A stretch of 64,000 nt of DNA from Pseudomonas viridiflava (GCF_900580865.1 NZ_UTBZ01000026.1:310001-374000); one strand, 5' to 3'. Positions 38,677-47,639 are shown, counted from the stretch's first letter. The notes: generated by a model from the letters alone, not told the origin. Program-made: numbers and translations.

Positions 38677-39423
38677 ATGACCACTCAACACCTCGGCGGC
38701 AAAGTCGCTCTGATTCAAGGCGGTTCCCGTGGTATCGGCGCAGCCATCGTCAAACGTCTGGCCGCTGAAGGCGCTGCAGTAGCCTTCACTTACGTCAGCT
38801 CCACCGCGAAAGCCGAAGAGTTGCAGAACAGCATCACCGCCACCGGCGGCAAAGCCCTGGCGATCAAGGCCGACAGCGCCGATGCCGCCGCCATCCGCCA
38901 CGCCGTCAGCGCCACCGTCGAAGCCTTTGGCCGCCTCGACATTCTGGTCAACAACGCTGGTGTGCTGGCCGTTGCTCCACTGGAAGACTTCAAACTCGAA
39001 GACTTCGACCAGACCGTAGCGATCAATATTCGCAGCGTGTTCATCGCCTCGCAGGAAGCCGCCAAACACATGGGCGAAGGTTCGCGCATCATCAACATCG
39101 GCAGCACCAACGCTGACCGCATGCCCTTCGCCGGTGGCGGTGTGTATGCGATGAGCAAATCGGCGCTGGTCGGTTTGACCAAAGGCCTGGCCCGCGACCT
39201 TGGCCCACGCGGCATCACCATCAACAACGTGCAGCCTGGCCCGGTCGACACCGACATGAACCCGGCGCACGGTGACTTCGCCGAAAGCCTGATTCCGCTG
39301 ATGGCCGTCGGTCGTTACGGTAAAGCCGAAGAAATCGCCAGTTTCGTCGCCTATCTGGCAGGCCCGGAAGCCGGTTACATCACCGGTGCCAGCCTGACCA
39401 TCGACGGTGGTTTCGGCGCCTGA
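38677..39423 (+). CDS. Short-chain dehydrogenase/reductase
   Basis: A 248-residue classical SDR: NAD(P)-binding GGSRGIGAAIVKRL (TGxxxGIG type with QGGSRGIG), NNAG, and catalytic Ser (NIGSTNADR) with YxxxK in GVYAMSKSALVGLTKGLARDLGPRGITINNVQPGPVDTDMNP. It resembles FabG-like 3-oxoacyl reductases. The substrate is unknown and probably under control of the divergent LysR gene. Confidence 0.93.
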   Translation: MTTQHLGGKVALIQGGSRGIGAAIVKRLAAEGAAVAFTYVSSTAKAEELQNSITATGGKALAIKADSADAAAIRHAVSATVEAFGRLDILVNNAGVLAVAPLEDFKLEDFDQTVAINIRSVFIASQEAAKHMGEGSRIINIGSTNADRMPFAGGGVYAMSKSALVGLTKGLARDLGPRGITINNVQPGPVDTDMNPAHGDFAESLIPLMAVGRYGKAEEIASFVAYLAGPEAGYITGASLTIDGGFGA

Positions 39424-39446
39424 TTTTTCCGCATCGCCCGAACGAA

Positions 39447-39483
39447 AAACGCCGCCCCTCTTGTTACAGAGGGGCGGCGTTTC
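39447..39483. terminator. Bidirectional intrinsic terminator
   Basis: A perfect 14-bp GC-rich stem (AACGCCGCCCCTCT / AGAGGGGCGGCGTT) with a short loop, flanked by AAAA and TTTC, lies between the convergent SDR and HAD genes. Confidence 0.9.
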
Positions 39484-39494
39484 TCATGTCAGAT

Positions 39495-40190
39495 TCAAGC
39501 CCATTCCAGCGCCGGCAAGCCGCAAGCACTAGGAGTGAACGCTTTCAGCGTACGAAGAATCCCGTCAGCGTGTGCGTATTTTTCATCGGCCATGGCGGCA
39601 TCGGGAATGGCGATGGCGGTCATGCCGGCGGCTTTTGCAGCAGTCACGCCGAACGGTGAATCCTCGAATACCAGACAATCTTCAGGCGCGACACCGAGAC
39701 GGCGGGCGGCGGTGAGGAAGATATCCGGCGCCGGTTTGGCTGCGCCGACTTCCGGATCGTCCGCCGTCACAATGAAATCGAACAGCGCGAACCAGTCGCG
39801 GTGCAACGTGGTTTTCTGGCCGAACGATTGACGCGAGGAACTGGTGCCCACAGCAATCGGGATATTGTGCGCCTTGAGATGGCGGATCAACTCCTCAGCA
39901 CCCGGCATCGCTTGCGCGGTGGGAAAGCGCTCGCGCATCAGCGGCTCGCGGATCACCAGAAACTCTTCGGCGGTGATCGGCAGATCCAGTGCCTGCACCA
40001 CATAGTTCGCCAGATCATTGGCCCCACGACCAATGATGTTCTGCTTGATGCTCCAGTCGAAGGTGCGCCCGTAACGCTGGGCAATCAGCGACGTGACTTC
40101 GGTGTAAATGCCCTCGGTGTCCAGCAACAAACCGTCCATATCGAAAATCACGGCCTTGATCGGGCCGAACGCCTTCAGCGGTGCATTCAT
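39495..40190 (-). CDS. HAD-family hydrolase (beta-phosphoglucomutase-like)
   Basis: A 231-residue subfamily IA HAD protein: nucleophile DMDGLLLDTEG, motif II GTSSS, Lys in KAHNIPIAVGTSSSRQSFGQK, and motif IV CLVFEDSPFGVTAAKAAGMTAIAI. The family includes GPP1-like sugar-phosphate and pseudouridine-phosphate phosphatases. I chose ATG 40190 (MNAPLKAF); MSLLTDPM at 40214 also fits, so the start is uncertain. Not recognisably linked to the RHS gene upstream. Confidence 0.88.
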   Translation of the reverse strand: MNAPLKAFGPIKAVIFDMDGLLLDTEGIYTEVTSLIAQRYGRTFDWSIKQNIIGRGANDLANYVVQALDLPITAEEFLVIREPLMRERFPTAQAMPGAEELIRHLKAHNIPIAVGTSSSRQSFGQKTTLHRDWFALFDFIVTADDPEVGAAKPAPDIFLTAARRLGVAPEDCLVFEDSPFGVTAAKAAGMTAIAIPDAAMADEKYAHADGILRTLKAFTPSACGLPALEWA

Positions 40191-40434
40191 CATCGGATCC
40201 GTTAACAAAGACATCCCAGGCGGCAGGTGGCGCCGCTGCTCGGATCTGATTAAAGGGTTCAGCAGCATAACGAGCGCGACGGACATTGAGCAACGGCCAA
40301 TGTTTATTGAGCGATGAACTACTCGCAGTTATTTAGCGAAACATCCTACAGATAACGCCTACTCGCCCGACTTCTTTCCTGATTGATCCCCCGCAAAGTC
40401 CCCGCACCTTTTTGATGTGCGCGAGAGACTGCGA

Positions 40435-43400
40435 ATGCTTCCAACCGATCGGCTTCTGGCCCTGAACAACAGCATCGGCCTGCTCGTTGTTGCTGCTTTG
40501 AATCCCGATGAACCGGATTTTGACAACCTGATCCGCGAGTTTCGCCTGTGCCTGAACAACTACGACGCCTGGGCCGAGCAGTTCTGGACCGGAACCGCGC
40601 TGGATGTCGAGCAGGTCTTCACTGTCGGCAACGACGTGCGTCTCAGCGCGCCGATCAAATCGCGCCAACCGCTCAGTTCATCGGTGGTCATGTGCCCGGC
40701 CAGCGGGGCGTTGACGCTGGTGCATATGTTCGAGGCCGCGCGGTTCGTGCCGATTGGCGACACGCCGGTAACCCTCGAACCGGTGATTGCCGATGTCGGT
40801 GGTGTGCTGACTTTCGGCGAAGCGCTGCGTTACACCATCGGCCCCAGCGGCATTCTGCAGGTGACCGACTGCGATCGGGGCCAGCGTTATCGCATCACCT
40901 TCTTTCCCGATGTGTCCACCGACCATGTGCGTGCTTTGTATGCCTCTTATGAGGGTGTCATTGCAGGCCTGGAAGGCTGGCTGCGCGCTGAGTGGGCAGG
41001 GTTTCAACCACAGTGGAAGGAGTTTTCCAGCGCCGGGTTTCTGGACCGTTACGGTCAGTTGCAACAAGCCGATTGGCGCGGGTTCGAGAAAGCCCTGAAT
41101 GGCGTTTGGGATGACATCAAACAGGTATTCGCCCTCCTCGCCGACTTGCAGGCCAACAGCGAAAAATTGCTGGAATACCTCAGCGAGGCCGAGCTTGAGG
41201 CGTTGTTGAATGCCTCCAGCGACGCCATTGCCAACGGCTTGTTGATCCTCAGTGACGAACCTCTTCTGTTTATTCATCTGGCCGCGTTTACCAGTTGGTT
41301 GAAGATGCTGCCGCCGCAACATTTGGCCGAAGTGGTCGCCGAAGTGCGTGCCGAACTGCTGGTCAGTTTTCTGCTGATGGGGTTGTCGGGTGGCGTCGGC
41401 GTGCCACTGCGTTTGAGCAGCAAAGTGCTGGCGAAGGTCAAGTCGCCACGGGCGCGCGAGTGGCTGGCGGCTTCAGCGTTGCGGCTGGCGGAGCTGACGT
41501 CGCCACCGGAACTGAGCAAACACGCGAGCGCCTTGAAACCGCTGATGCTCCACGCGCGTGAAGTCGAGTTGAAACCGACACCGTCGATACCGCTGAACAT
41601 TCGTCAGGCCGATTCGCTGGTGCTGACGGTGCCGAATCCGGCGCCTGTTGTGCGGGACAAGTCTGGCGGTTCGAGCCGGTTGGAACGGCATGAGGCGCAT
41701 GACGACTCGCCGGATCAGGCGGAAAACCCCAACGGTGACAGCGCCGATTGCGTGCCCTTCACCTGCACCAACGGCTGTCCGGTGTCGATGGTCACCGGTG
41801 AAGAACTGCTGACTCTGAACGATGCGCTGCTTGATGGTGTGTTGCCGTTCGAGTTCACCCGGTTGTATCGCAGCAGCGCGGCGGAGATCGATGTCGGGCT
41901 GGGGTTTGGCTGGAGTCATTCGCTGGCGCATCGGCTGGCGTTTGAGGGTGACTTTGTTGTCTGGGTCGATCACGAAAACCGGCGTACGCGGTTTCCGTTG
42001 CCGAGCGTTGAACGACCGGCGATTCACAACAGCCTGTCGCGGGCGGCGATCTTTCTTGGCGATGAACCGGAAGAACTGATCCTCGCGCTGGCCGGGGAAA
42101 CGGCGCGGTTCTATCACTTTCGCGCAGGACGGCTGACAGCGATCAGCGATGCCTATGGCAATCGTCTGACGGTGCAGCGCGATCGCTCTGACCGGGTGCA
42201 GCGACTGGACAACGGCGCCGGGCGTTCGCTGCTGTTGCGGTATGACCGCGCGCAGTTGTTGGGTGTGGATTATCAGGTGTTTCGCGACGGTGCCTGGAGC
42301 ACCGAGCAGGCGCTGGTCAGTTACCGCTACGACGCCTACCAGCATCTGATCGAAGCGACCAACGCCGTCGGCGACAGCGAGCGTTACGACTACGACGACG
42401 CTCACGTGATTCTGCAGCGGCAGCTGGCCGGCGGGGCGAGTTTCTTTTGGGAGTGGGAACGGTCGGGGAAAGCCGCGCGTTGCGTGCGTCACTGGGCGTC
42501 GTTTTCGCAGATGGACACGCGCTACGTCTGGAATGACGACGGCAGTGTCGCGGTGCATTACGTCGATGGCACCGAAGAGACGTACGTCCACGACGAGCGT
42601 GCGCGGCTGGTGCGCAAGGTCGAGGCCGACGGTGGCGAGCAGCTCAAGGCCTATGACGATGCCGGGCGGTTGATTGCCGAGCAGGATGCCTTGGGCGCCG
42701 TCACTGAATACCGCTACGACGAGGTCGGACGGCTGGTGGCGCTGATTCCGCCAGCTGACGCGCCAACGTCCTACGAGTATCGCAACGGTTTCCTCTATCG
42801 GCGTTCGCGCGGCGACGCGATGTGGATCTATCGGCGCAATGCCGAAGGCGATGTCACCGAAGCGGTCGACCCCGACGGTCAGGTCACCCATTACTACTAC
42901 GACACCCGTGGCCAGTTGCTGTCGATCCGCTACCCGGACAGCAGTCGGCATCGCTTGGTCTGGAACAGCCTTGGCCAGTTGACCGAGGAAACCCTGCCCG
43001 ACGGTGGCGTACGGCGCTTTTCCTACGACGCGCTGGGGCGACGGACCACCACCGCAGACGAACACGGTGCGGTCACTCGTCAGCATTGGGACGCCGTTGG
43101 CCGACTGATCCAGACGACATTTCCTACCGGTAGCACCCGCGCCTGCAGCTACGGCGCCTACGGTCAGGTCACCGCCGAGCGCGATGAACTGGGGCGCATC
43201 ACCCGCTATGAATACGACGACGATCTGCATCTGGTTTCGCGGCGGATCAACCCCGACGGCACGCGGGTGCAGTACCGCTACGACCATGCGCAACTGCTGC
43301 TCACCGAGATTGAAAACGAGTCCGGGGAAAAGTATCGGCTGGATTACACGCCAACCGGCCTGATTCGTCAGGAAAGCGGTTTTGATGGCCGCCGCACGGC

Positions 43401-45210
43401 GTACGCCTACGACCTCAACGGGCATCTGCTGGAGAAGACCGAGTTCGGTGATGATGGCTCGACGCTGATTACTGGATATGCAAGAGATGCTGCCGGGCGC
43501 CTGTTAATCAAGACCCTGCCCGACGGGATCAAGGTCAGTTATCAATACGACCGCCTCGGCCGCTTGATCGGTGTTGACGACGGCCAGCAACACCCGCTGG
43601 CCTTCGAGTACGACCGCCAGGACCGGCTGATCACCGAGCATCAGGGCTGGGGCACCCTGCGTTACCGCTACGACGGCTGCGGCCAGCTCAAACGCATGCG
43701 CCTGCCGGACAACAGCGTGCTCGACTACCACCACGCCAAGGGTGGCGCGCTGAGCGGCATCGACCTCAACGGCGCGCCGCTGACCCGTCATGTCTACCAG
43801 TCCGGACGCGAACGACAACGCCAGCAGGGTTTGCTGCTCAGCGAATACACCTACGACGATCAGGGCCGATTACTCGCCCACGCCGTAGGCCATCAGCGCG
43901 ATGCGCTGTATCGCCGCGATTATGCCTACAGCGCCAACGGCAATCTCGCGCACATCGCCGACAGCCGCCACGGCCAACGCACCTACGGCTACGACGCCCT
44001 CGACCGCCTCATCCGCGTCCGCCACTCCCGCGACGAACTGCCGGAATCCTTCGCCCACGACCCGGCCGGCAACCTGCTGATGCAGGACCGCCCCGGCCCG
44101 AGTCAGATCAAAGGCAACCGCCTGCTGATGCAGGGCGACCGTCATTACGACTACGACGCCTTCGGCAACCTGATCCGCGAACGTCGCGGCCGCGCCCAGA
44201 CACTCGTCACCGAATACCGCTACGACAGCCAACACCGCCTGATCGGCCTGACGCGCCCCGACGGCCAGACCGCGTCTTACAAGTACGACGCCTTCGGCCG
44301 ACGCATCAGCAAAACCGTCAACGGCGAGACCACCGAGTTCTTCTGGCAAGGCGACCACCTCGTCGCCGAAAGCAGCGAAAGCGAATACCGCAGCTACGTC
44401 TACGAACCCGGCACCTTCCGCCCACTGGCGCTGCTCGACGGCAAAGGCCCGAAAAAGGCCTGCCCGTTCTACTACCAGCTTGACCACCTCGGCACCCCGC
44501 AAGAACTCACCGACTACAGCGGCGACATCGTCTGGTCAGCGCAATACGACGCCTACGGCAAAGTCGCCGCACTGACCCTGGCCGGCGAGGACTACCTGAA
44601 CCAGCCGCTGCGCTTTCAGGGACAGTACTTCGATGCGGAAAGCGGCCTGCATTACAACCGCCATCGGTATTACGACCCGAGGCTGGGAAGGTATCTGACG
44701 CCGGATCCGATCAAGTTGGCCGGTGGCTTGAATCAGTACCAGTACGTGCCGAATCCGACGGGGTGGGTGGATCCGTTGGGGTTGAACTCCAATTGTCCGC
44801 CGCCGAATAAGCCTGGGTGTGAGGTGCCGGGTGGAGTTGGTGGGGCTCAGGTTGATGAGGGTGAGCCGAAACTACCGAACATTGCTCACAATATAGATCC
44901 AAAAACTTTGAAGCGAATACATACAATAGAGGGAAAGACCTCAACCAAGACAGTCGAGGATTATAAAAATAAAATGAGCAACGGATACGATCCAACGGAC
45001 CCCATCGATGTCATAGAACATGACGGTAACCTATATATTCTGGACGGACACCATCGTGCAGCAGCTGCACGGCAAACTTCAACCAATGTGACAATCAAAC
45101 TCATAACCGATCTCATAAAGTACGACAAAACTCTAAACAGTATTGAAGATGTAATAGACTCAGCAAACAACGTAGGTTTAGACAGATTGGAGCATCGGAG
45201 AAGAAGATGA
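40435..45210 (+). CDS. RHS-repeat polymorphic toxin with ParB/sulfiredoxin-like C-terminal tip
   Basis: 1,591 residues. The N-terminal ~430 residues are a poorly conserved helical region with one hydrophobic stretch (LLVSFLLMGLSGGVGVPL). From ~440 comes a DUF6531-like start (CVPFTCTNGCPVSMVTGEE), then about 25 YD repeats (e.g. YRYDEVGRLVAL, YDALGRRTTTADEHGAVTR) and the RHS core LDHLGTPQELTD, FQGQYFDAESGLHYNRHRYYDPRLGRYLTPDPI, ending DPLGLN near residue 1447. The last ~145 residues are an AT-rich tip with the ParB/Srx-type motif D1537-G-H-H-R1541 (DGHHRAAAA). It is followed by a presumed immunity gene. No PAAR, VgrG or Eag chaperone gene is in the window. Confidence 0.9.
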   Translation: MLPTDRLLALNNSIGLLVVAALNPDEPDFDNLIREFRLCLNNYDAWAEQFWTGTALDVEQVFTVGNDVRLSAPIKSRQPLSSSVVMCPASGALTLVHMFEAARFVPIGDTPVTLEPVIADVGGVLTFGEALRYTIGPSGILQVTDCDRGQRYRITFFPDVSTDHVRALYASYEGVIAGLEGWLRAEWAGFQPQWKEFSSAGFLDRYGQLQQADWRGFEKALNGVWDDIKQVFALLADLQANSEKLLEYLSEAELEALLNASSDAIANGLLILSDEPLLFIHLAAFTSWLKMLPPQHLAEVVAEVRAELLVSFLLMGLSGGVGVPLRLSSKVLAKVKSPRAREWLAASALRLAELTSPPELSKHASALKPLMLHAREVELKPTPSIPLNIRQADSLVLTVPNPAPVVRDKSGGSSRLERHEAHDDSPDQAENPNGDSADCVPFTCTNGCPVSMVTGEELLTLNDALLDGVLPFEFTRLYRSSAAEIDVGLGFGWSHSLAHRLAFEGDFVVWVDHENRRTRFPLPSVERPAIHNSLSRAAIFLGDEPEELILALAGETARFYHFRAGRLTAISDAYGNRLTVQRDRSDRVQRLDNGAGRSLLLRYDRAQLLGVDYQVFRDGAWSTEQALVSYRYDAYQHLIEATNAVGDSERYDYDDAHVILQRQLAGGASFFWEWERSGKAARCVRHWASFSQMDTRYVWNDDGSVAVHYVDGTEETYVHDERARLVRKVEADGGEQLKAYDDAGRLIAEQDALGAVTEYRYDEVGRLVALIPPADAPTSYEYRNGFLYRRSRGDAMWIYRRNAEGDVTEAVDPDGQVTHYYYDTRGQLLSIRYPDSSRHRLVWNSLGQLTEETLPDGGVRRFSYDALGRRTTTADEHGAVTRQHWDAVGRLIQTTFPTGSTRACSYGAYGQVTAERDELGRITRYEYDDDLHLVSRRINPDGTRVQYRYDHAQLLLTEIENESGEKYRLDYTPTGLIRQESGFDGRRTAYAYDLNGHLLEKTEFGDDGSTLITGYARDAAGRLLIKTLPDGIKVSYQYDRLGRLIGVDDGQQHPLAFEYDRQDRLITEHQGWGTLRYRYDGCGQLKRMRLPDNSVLDYHHAKGGALSGIDLNGAPLTRHVYQSGRERQRQQGLLLSEYTYDDQGRLLAHAVGHQRDALYRRDYAYSANGNLAHIADSRHGQRTYGYDALDRLIRVRHSRDELPESFAHDPAGNLLMQDRPGPSQIKGNRLLMQGDRHYDYDAFGNLIRERRGRAQTLVTEYRYDSQHRLIGLTRPDGQTASYKYDAFGRRISKTVNGETTEFFWQGDHLVAESSESEYRSYVYEPGTFRPLALLDGKGPKKACPFYYQLDHLGTPQELTDYSGDIVWSAQYDAYGKVAALTLAGEDYLNQPLRFQGQYFDAESGLHYNRHRYYDPRLGRYLTPDPIKLAGGLNQYQYVPNPTGWVDPLGLNSNCPPPNKPGCEVPGGVGGAQVDEGEPKLPNIAHNIDPKTLKRIHTIEGKTSTKTVEDYKNKMSNGYDPTDPIDVIEHDGNLYILDGHHRAAAARQTSTNVTIKLITDLIKYDKTLNSIEDVIDSANNVGLDRLEHRRRR

Positions 45211-45635
45211 GCGATCAAAATGAAACTTTGGACATTCTGATAAATGACTTTATCTCCATGGTGGAGTCCAGCACGCTCATATTTGAGCGAAAATTTGGCA
45301 CTCGAGACATTCGAAGGCTGTGGCGCACCAAGGAAATAAAGCGATGCGGGAGAGTTACTCGAGGCGTTAAATATGAATTGCATGGTATTGGCTGCCGCAT
45401 CAATTTATCGACAGGAAGCGTAGATTTTGACTATGGCCCTAACGGTGAAATCAATGGGTTTGATACTCGGCGCTTATACTACTTTGCCCGTGAGAGACCC
45501 TCTAAACATAGAAAATATTGCGATGAAGAAACCATTAAAAAAGAACTCGAAGAATATCTGAAGCTAAAAAAAATCAAAAAAATGTCAGCCATAAGTAACC
45601 TGTATGTATTGGCTGACTCAAAAGATACCAATTAG
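45207..45635 (+). CDS. Presumed immunity protein for the RHS tip
   Basis: 142 residues, overlapping the RHS stop by four bases (ATGA), and with the same low GC as the toxin tip. The sequence contains GIGCRINLSTGSVDFDYGPNGEINGFDTRRLYYFA, which I tentatively link to the DUF6896 group of small proteins often near RHS/T6SS effectors. C-terminal half is Lys-rich. The immunity role is inferred from position, overlap and composition, not from a known activity. Confidence 0.7.
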   Translation: MSDQNETLDILINDFISMVESSTLIFERKFGTRDIRRLWRTKEIKRCGRVTRGVKYELHGIGCRINLSTGSVDFDYGPNGEINGFDTRRLYYFARERPSKHRKYCDEETIKKELEEYLKLKKIKKMSAISNLYVLADSKDTN

Positions 45636-45646
45636 ACACGACCACT

Positions 45647-45674
45647 AAAAGGGCCTGTTCACTCAGGCCCTTAA
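45647..45674. terminator. Terminator after the immunity gene
   Basis: AAGGGCCTG, loop TTCACT, CAGGCCCTT, with A and T/A flanks. It closes the RHS/immunity unit and may also serve the small acidic gene in the other direction. Confidence 0.8.
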
Positions 45675-45710
45675 AACCAATTTCAGACTTTCAACCCAAC
45701 CTATTCCCCC

Positions 45711-45878
45711 TCACTGCTCATCCTCATCCTCTTCATACTCCATATCCGCCTCATCCGAATCATTCAGCGGCACCGTCGCATCATCCATCAGCGAGCCCGG
45801 ATCTTCATTCCCCGGGTCATTGATAAACGGCAGTCCGCTCGAACCTTTCTCTTCCTTGCCTTCAGTTTCAGGAGTCAT
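45711..45878 (-). CDS. Small acidic protein (55 residues)
   Basis: Not in a 60-residue cut-off list. The protein MTPETEGKEEKGSSGLPF...EADMEYEEDEDEQ is highly acidic at the C-terminus, has no hydrophobic segment, and includes the pattern GLPFINDPGNEDPGSLMDDA. GACGAGG precedes the ATG by ~6 bases. The acidic, disordered look and SGLPFINDPG-type stretch resemble small proteins conserved among Pseudomonas, but function is unknown. Confidence 0.65.
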   Translation of the reverse strand: MTPETEGKEEKGSSGLPFINDPGNEDPGSLMDDATVPLNDSDEADMEYEEDEDEQ

Positions 45879-45959
45879 GGCAACCTCGTCATTTCAGGGA
45901 GTGTATGAAGTTCGAAAAGCCCTACAGCCAATCGTTCCAGATTCAGATCAGCAAATACA

Positions 45960-45985
45960 AAAAACCCGGCACAACGCCGGGTTTC
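45960..45985 (-). terminator. Terminator of the first glycine-zipper gene
   Basis: AAACCCGGC, ACAAC, GCCGGGTTT, minus-strand reading with following T-rich AAAAA/TTTTT. It lies just after the stop at 46000. Confidence 0.8.
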
Positions 45986-45999
45986 CGTTTAACCCTCCA

Positions 46000-46419
46000 T
46001 CAATGATGGCGGTTTTTATGTTTATTCTTGTGTTTGTGGCCACCACCCGAATGAGAGCCACCATCGTCACCCAGGTTATTGCCGACCGCACCGCCGGCCG
46101 CGCCGCCCAACCCTGCGCCGATAGCCGAACCGGTTGATCCACCAAGGCTATTACCAACCACTGAACCACCGGCAGCGCCGAGGCCACCGCCAATGGCGGC
46201 TTCGGTGCGATTTCGTTTATCCGCCCCCACCGCACCGCCGGCCGCGCCACCCACGCCAGCACCGACCGCCGCACCGGTGCTACCGCCGAGTTGACCGCCG
46301 ACCACATTGCCCAGTACGCCACCCAGTCCACCGCCCACCGCTGCCGAACCATCACCAGCGGCCATCGCCCCTTGTGCTACCAGCAAACCGAAAAACAGTG
46401 CAGATAATGACAAGCGCAT
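46000..46419 (-). CDS. Secreted glycine-zipper protein with His-rich tail (copy 1)
   Basis: 139 residues. A signal peptide (MRLSLSALFFGLLVAQGAMA) is followed by a long Gly/Ala glycine-zipper region with repeats of the type GAAVGAGVGGAAGGAVGA and GLGAAGGSVVGNSLGGSTGSAIGAGLGGAAGGAVG, then a tail DGGSHSGGGHKHKNKHKNRHH. Paralogous to the next gene. Glycine-zipper segments make membrane-inserting helix bundles; the His-rich end could bind metal (inference). I chose the ATG that starts the signal peptide; the upstream frame is spurious. Confidence 0.85.
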   Translation of the reverse strand: MRLSLSALFFGLLVAQGAMAAGDGSAAVGGGLGGVLGNVVGGQLGGSTGAAVGAGVGGAAGGAVGADKRNRTEAAIGGGLGAAGGSVVGNSLGGSTGSAIGAGLGGAAGGAVGNNLGDDGGSHSGGGHKHKNKHKNRHH

Positions 46420-46510
46420 ATGAACCTCACAGTTCCCGAAGCGGGACAGTCCGCCCAGACATGGGCCTATGTGAGATTGGAGACGCAAACGGGGAAAACG
46501 TTCAGCCATG

Positions 46511-46538
46511 AAAAAGCCCGGCATCAAGCCGGGCTTTC
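46511..46538 (-). terminator. Terminator of the second glycine-zipper gene
   Basis: AAAGCCCGG, CATCAA, CCGGGCTTT, in the gap between the two paralogs, next to the stop at 46557. Confidence 0.85.
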
Positions 46539-46556
46539 TCTGACAAACGACCAATC

Positions 46557-46928
46557 TCAGTGACGCTTATGCCCTTTGGACAAGTTGCTGCCCACTGCGC
46601 CGCCAGCCGCGCCACCCAGGCCAGCACCAATCGTGGCGCCAGTCTTGCCGCCCAGGCTGTTGCCGATCACCGAACCACCGGCTGCGCCAACACCGCCGCC
46701 AATCGCCGCTTTGGTCCGGCTACCCTTGCGCGCCGCCACTGCGCTGCCCGCCGCGCTTGCTACGCCAGCACCAATGGCCGCGCCAGTGCTGCCGCCCATT
46801 TTCTGCCCGACGACATTACCCAGCGCGCCACCCAGACCACCGCCCAGCGCCGCGGTGCCATCGCCGGCAGCCATTGCACCTTGAGCAACCAGAAGCCCCA
46901 GAACCAGAGCAGGCAGTGTTAAACGCAT
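46557..46928 (-). CDS. Secreted glycine-zipper protein (copy 2)
   Basis: 123 residues with signal peptide MRLTLPALVLGLLVAQGAMA and the same Gly-rich blocks as copy 1 (AAGDGTAALGGGLGGALGNVVGQKMGGSTGAAIGAG), ending SKGHKRH. Shares the cleavage region LLVAQGAMAAGDG exactly with copy 1, showing duplication. Its tail lacks most of the histidines. Each copy has its own terminator, so they are separate transcription units or a pair with internal termination. Confidence 0.85.
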   Translation of the reverse strand: MRLTLPALVLGLLVAQGAMAAGDGTAALGGGLGGALGNVVGQKMGGSTGAAIGAGVASAAGSAVAARKGSRTKAAIGGGVGAAGGSVIGNSLGGKTGATIGAGLGGAAGGAVGSNLSKGHKRH

Positions 46929-47073
46929 GACGAAAACCTCAAAAATTGGGATGACAAAAAGGGCCAGGATTTAATGCCGTCACCGCGCAAAAGTCCAGAC
47001 GAAATCAGAGGCTTCGCGCACTCGGCGCCGATTGGACAGCGATTCTGCAAAAGGTTTTATGACAGGCAAAAAA

Positions 47074-47098
47074 AAGCCCGCTGGGGAGACGGGCTGGA
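47074..47098 (-). terminator. Minus-strand intrinsic terminator
   Basis: On the minus strand: CAGCCCG, 9-base loop, CGGGCT, then TTTTTTTT. The upstream transcript is not obvious. Confidence 0.75.
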
Positions 47099-47213
47099 GA
47101 CTTGCTTTCTAACGGATGGCTTCACCCTACTGCGGCAGACGTGAAAAGTTTGTGAAATCCTGCCACATCCGCCAAACATCGTTCGTAAGATATTTCCTCG
47201 ACCGTTCAAGCAT

Positions 47214-47238
47214 AAAAAACCCCGTTCAATGACGAGGT
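47214..47238 (-). terminator. Terminator of the 62-residue gene
   Basis: On the minus strand AACCTCG, TCATTGAA, CGGGGTT followed by TTTTTA lies ~15 bases past the stop at 47253. Confidence 0.75.
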
Positions 47239-47252
47239 TATTCAGAGAATGA

Positions 47253-47441
47253 TTATTTTCTGGATCGTGCAGTGACCTTGGGCAGGAATTTCGCCTTCGG
47301 TCCTTTAGGTGCCGTGGATTTGATCTTGCCGATCTGTACCGGATCCTCGCCAAAGCCTGCCTGGTATTCGGTCTGGCCGCACCGTACGCAGTTGTTGAAG
47401 GAAAATTCAGCGCCATCGTCTTCGATATACGGACCAGTCAT
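47253..47441 (-). CDS. Small conserved-looking protein with CxxC
   Basis: 62 residues, MTGPYIEDDGAEFSFNNCVRCGQ with one CVRC pair and a basic C-terminus (KGPKAKFLPKVTARSRK). The ATG has a strong GGGGAAAGGT site upstream and a terminator follows, so it is probably real. A single CxxC could be a half zinc site. No family recognised. Confidence 0.65.
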   Translation of the reverse strand: MTGPYIEDDGAEFSFNNCVRCGQTEYQAGFGEDPVQIGKIKSTAPKGPKAKFLPKVTARSRK

Positions 47442-47639
47442 ACCTTTCCCCTTCGCAACGGATCGATACCGGCAAAAACTCTTTTGCCTGAAAAAATACC
47501 GACCTCCTCTGCTTTTGAGACTAGTCGGTCATTCCTGGACTTGTAATTCAGATCAGCTGACGCCCGACGAATGGCCTGCAAAACTTAAACACACCGATGA
47601 ACTGCTGTGGCCCTCACACCGCAGAACTGAACGCAGACA

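Larger units (their letters stand above)
46929..47252. other. Intergenic gap with two minus-strand terminators
   Basis: No supportable protein gene. Minus-strand terminators lie at 47074-47096 (AGCCCG/CGGGCT with T8) and near 47214-47236 (AACCCCG/CGAGGTT with T6). The interval between them is a candidate small RNA. Confidence 0.5.

Noticed and set aside
41473..43425. 650-residue minus-strand ORF
   Set aside because: Antisense to the RHS repeats; its length comes from the repeated codon pattern.
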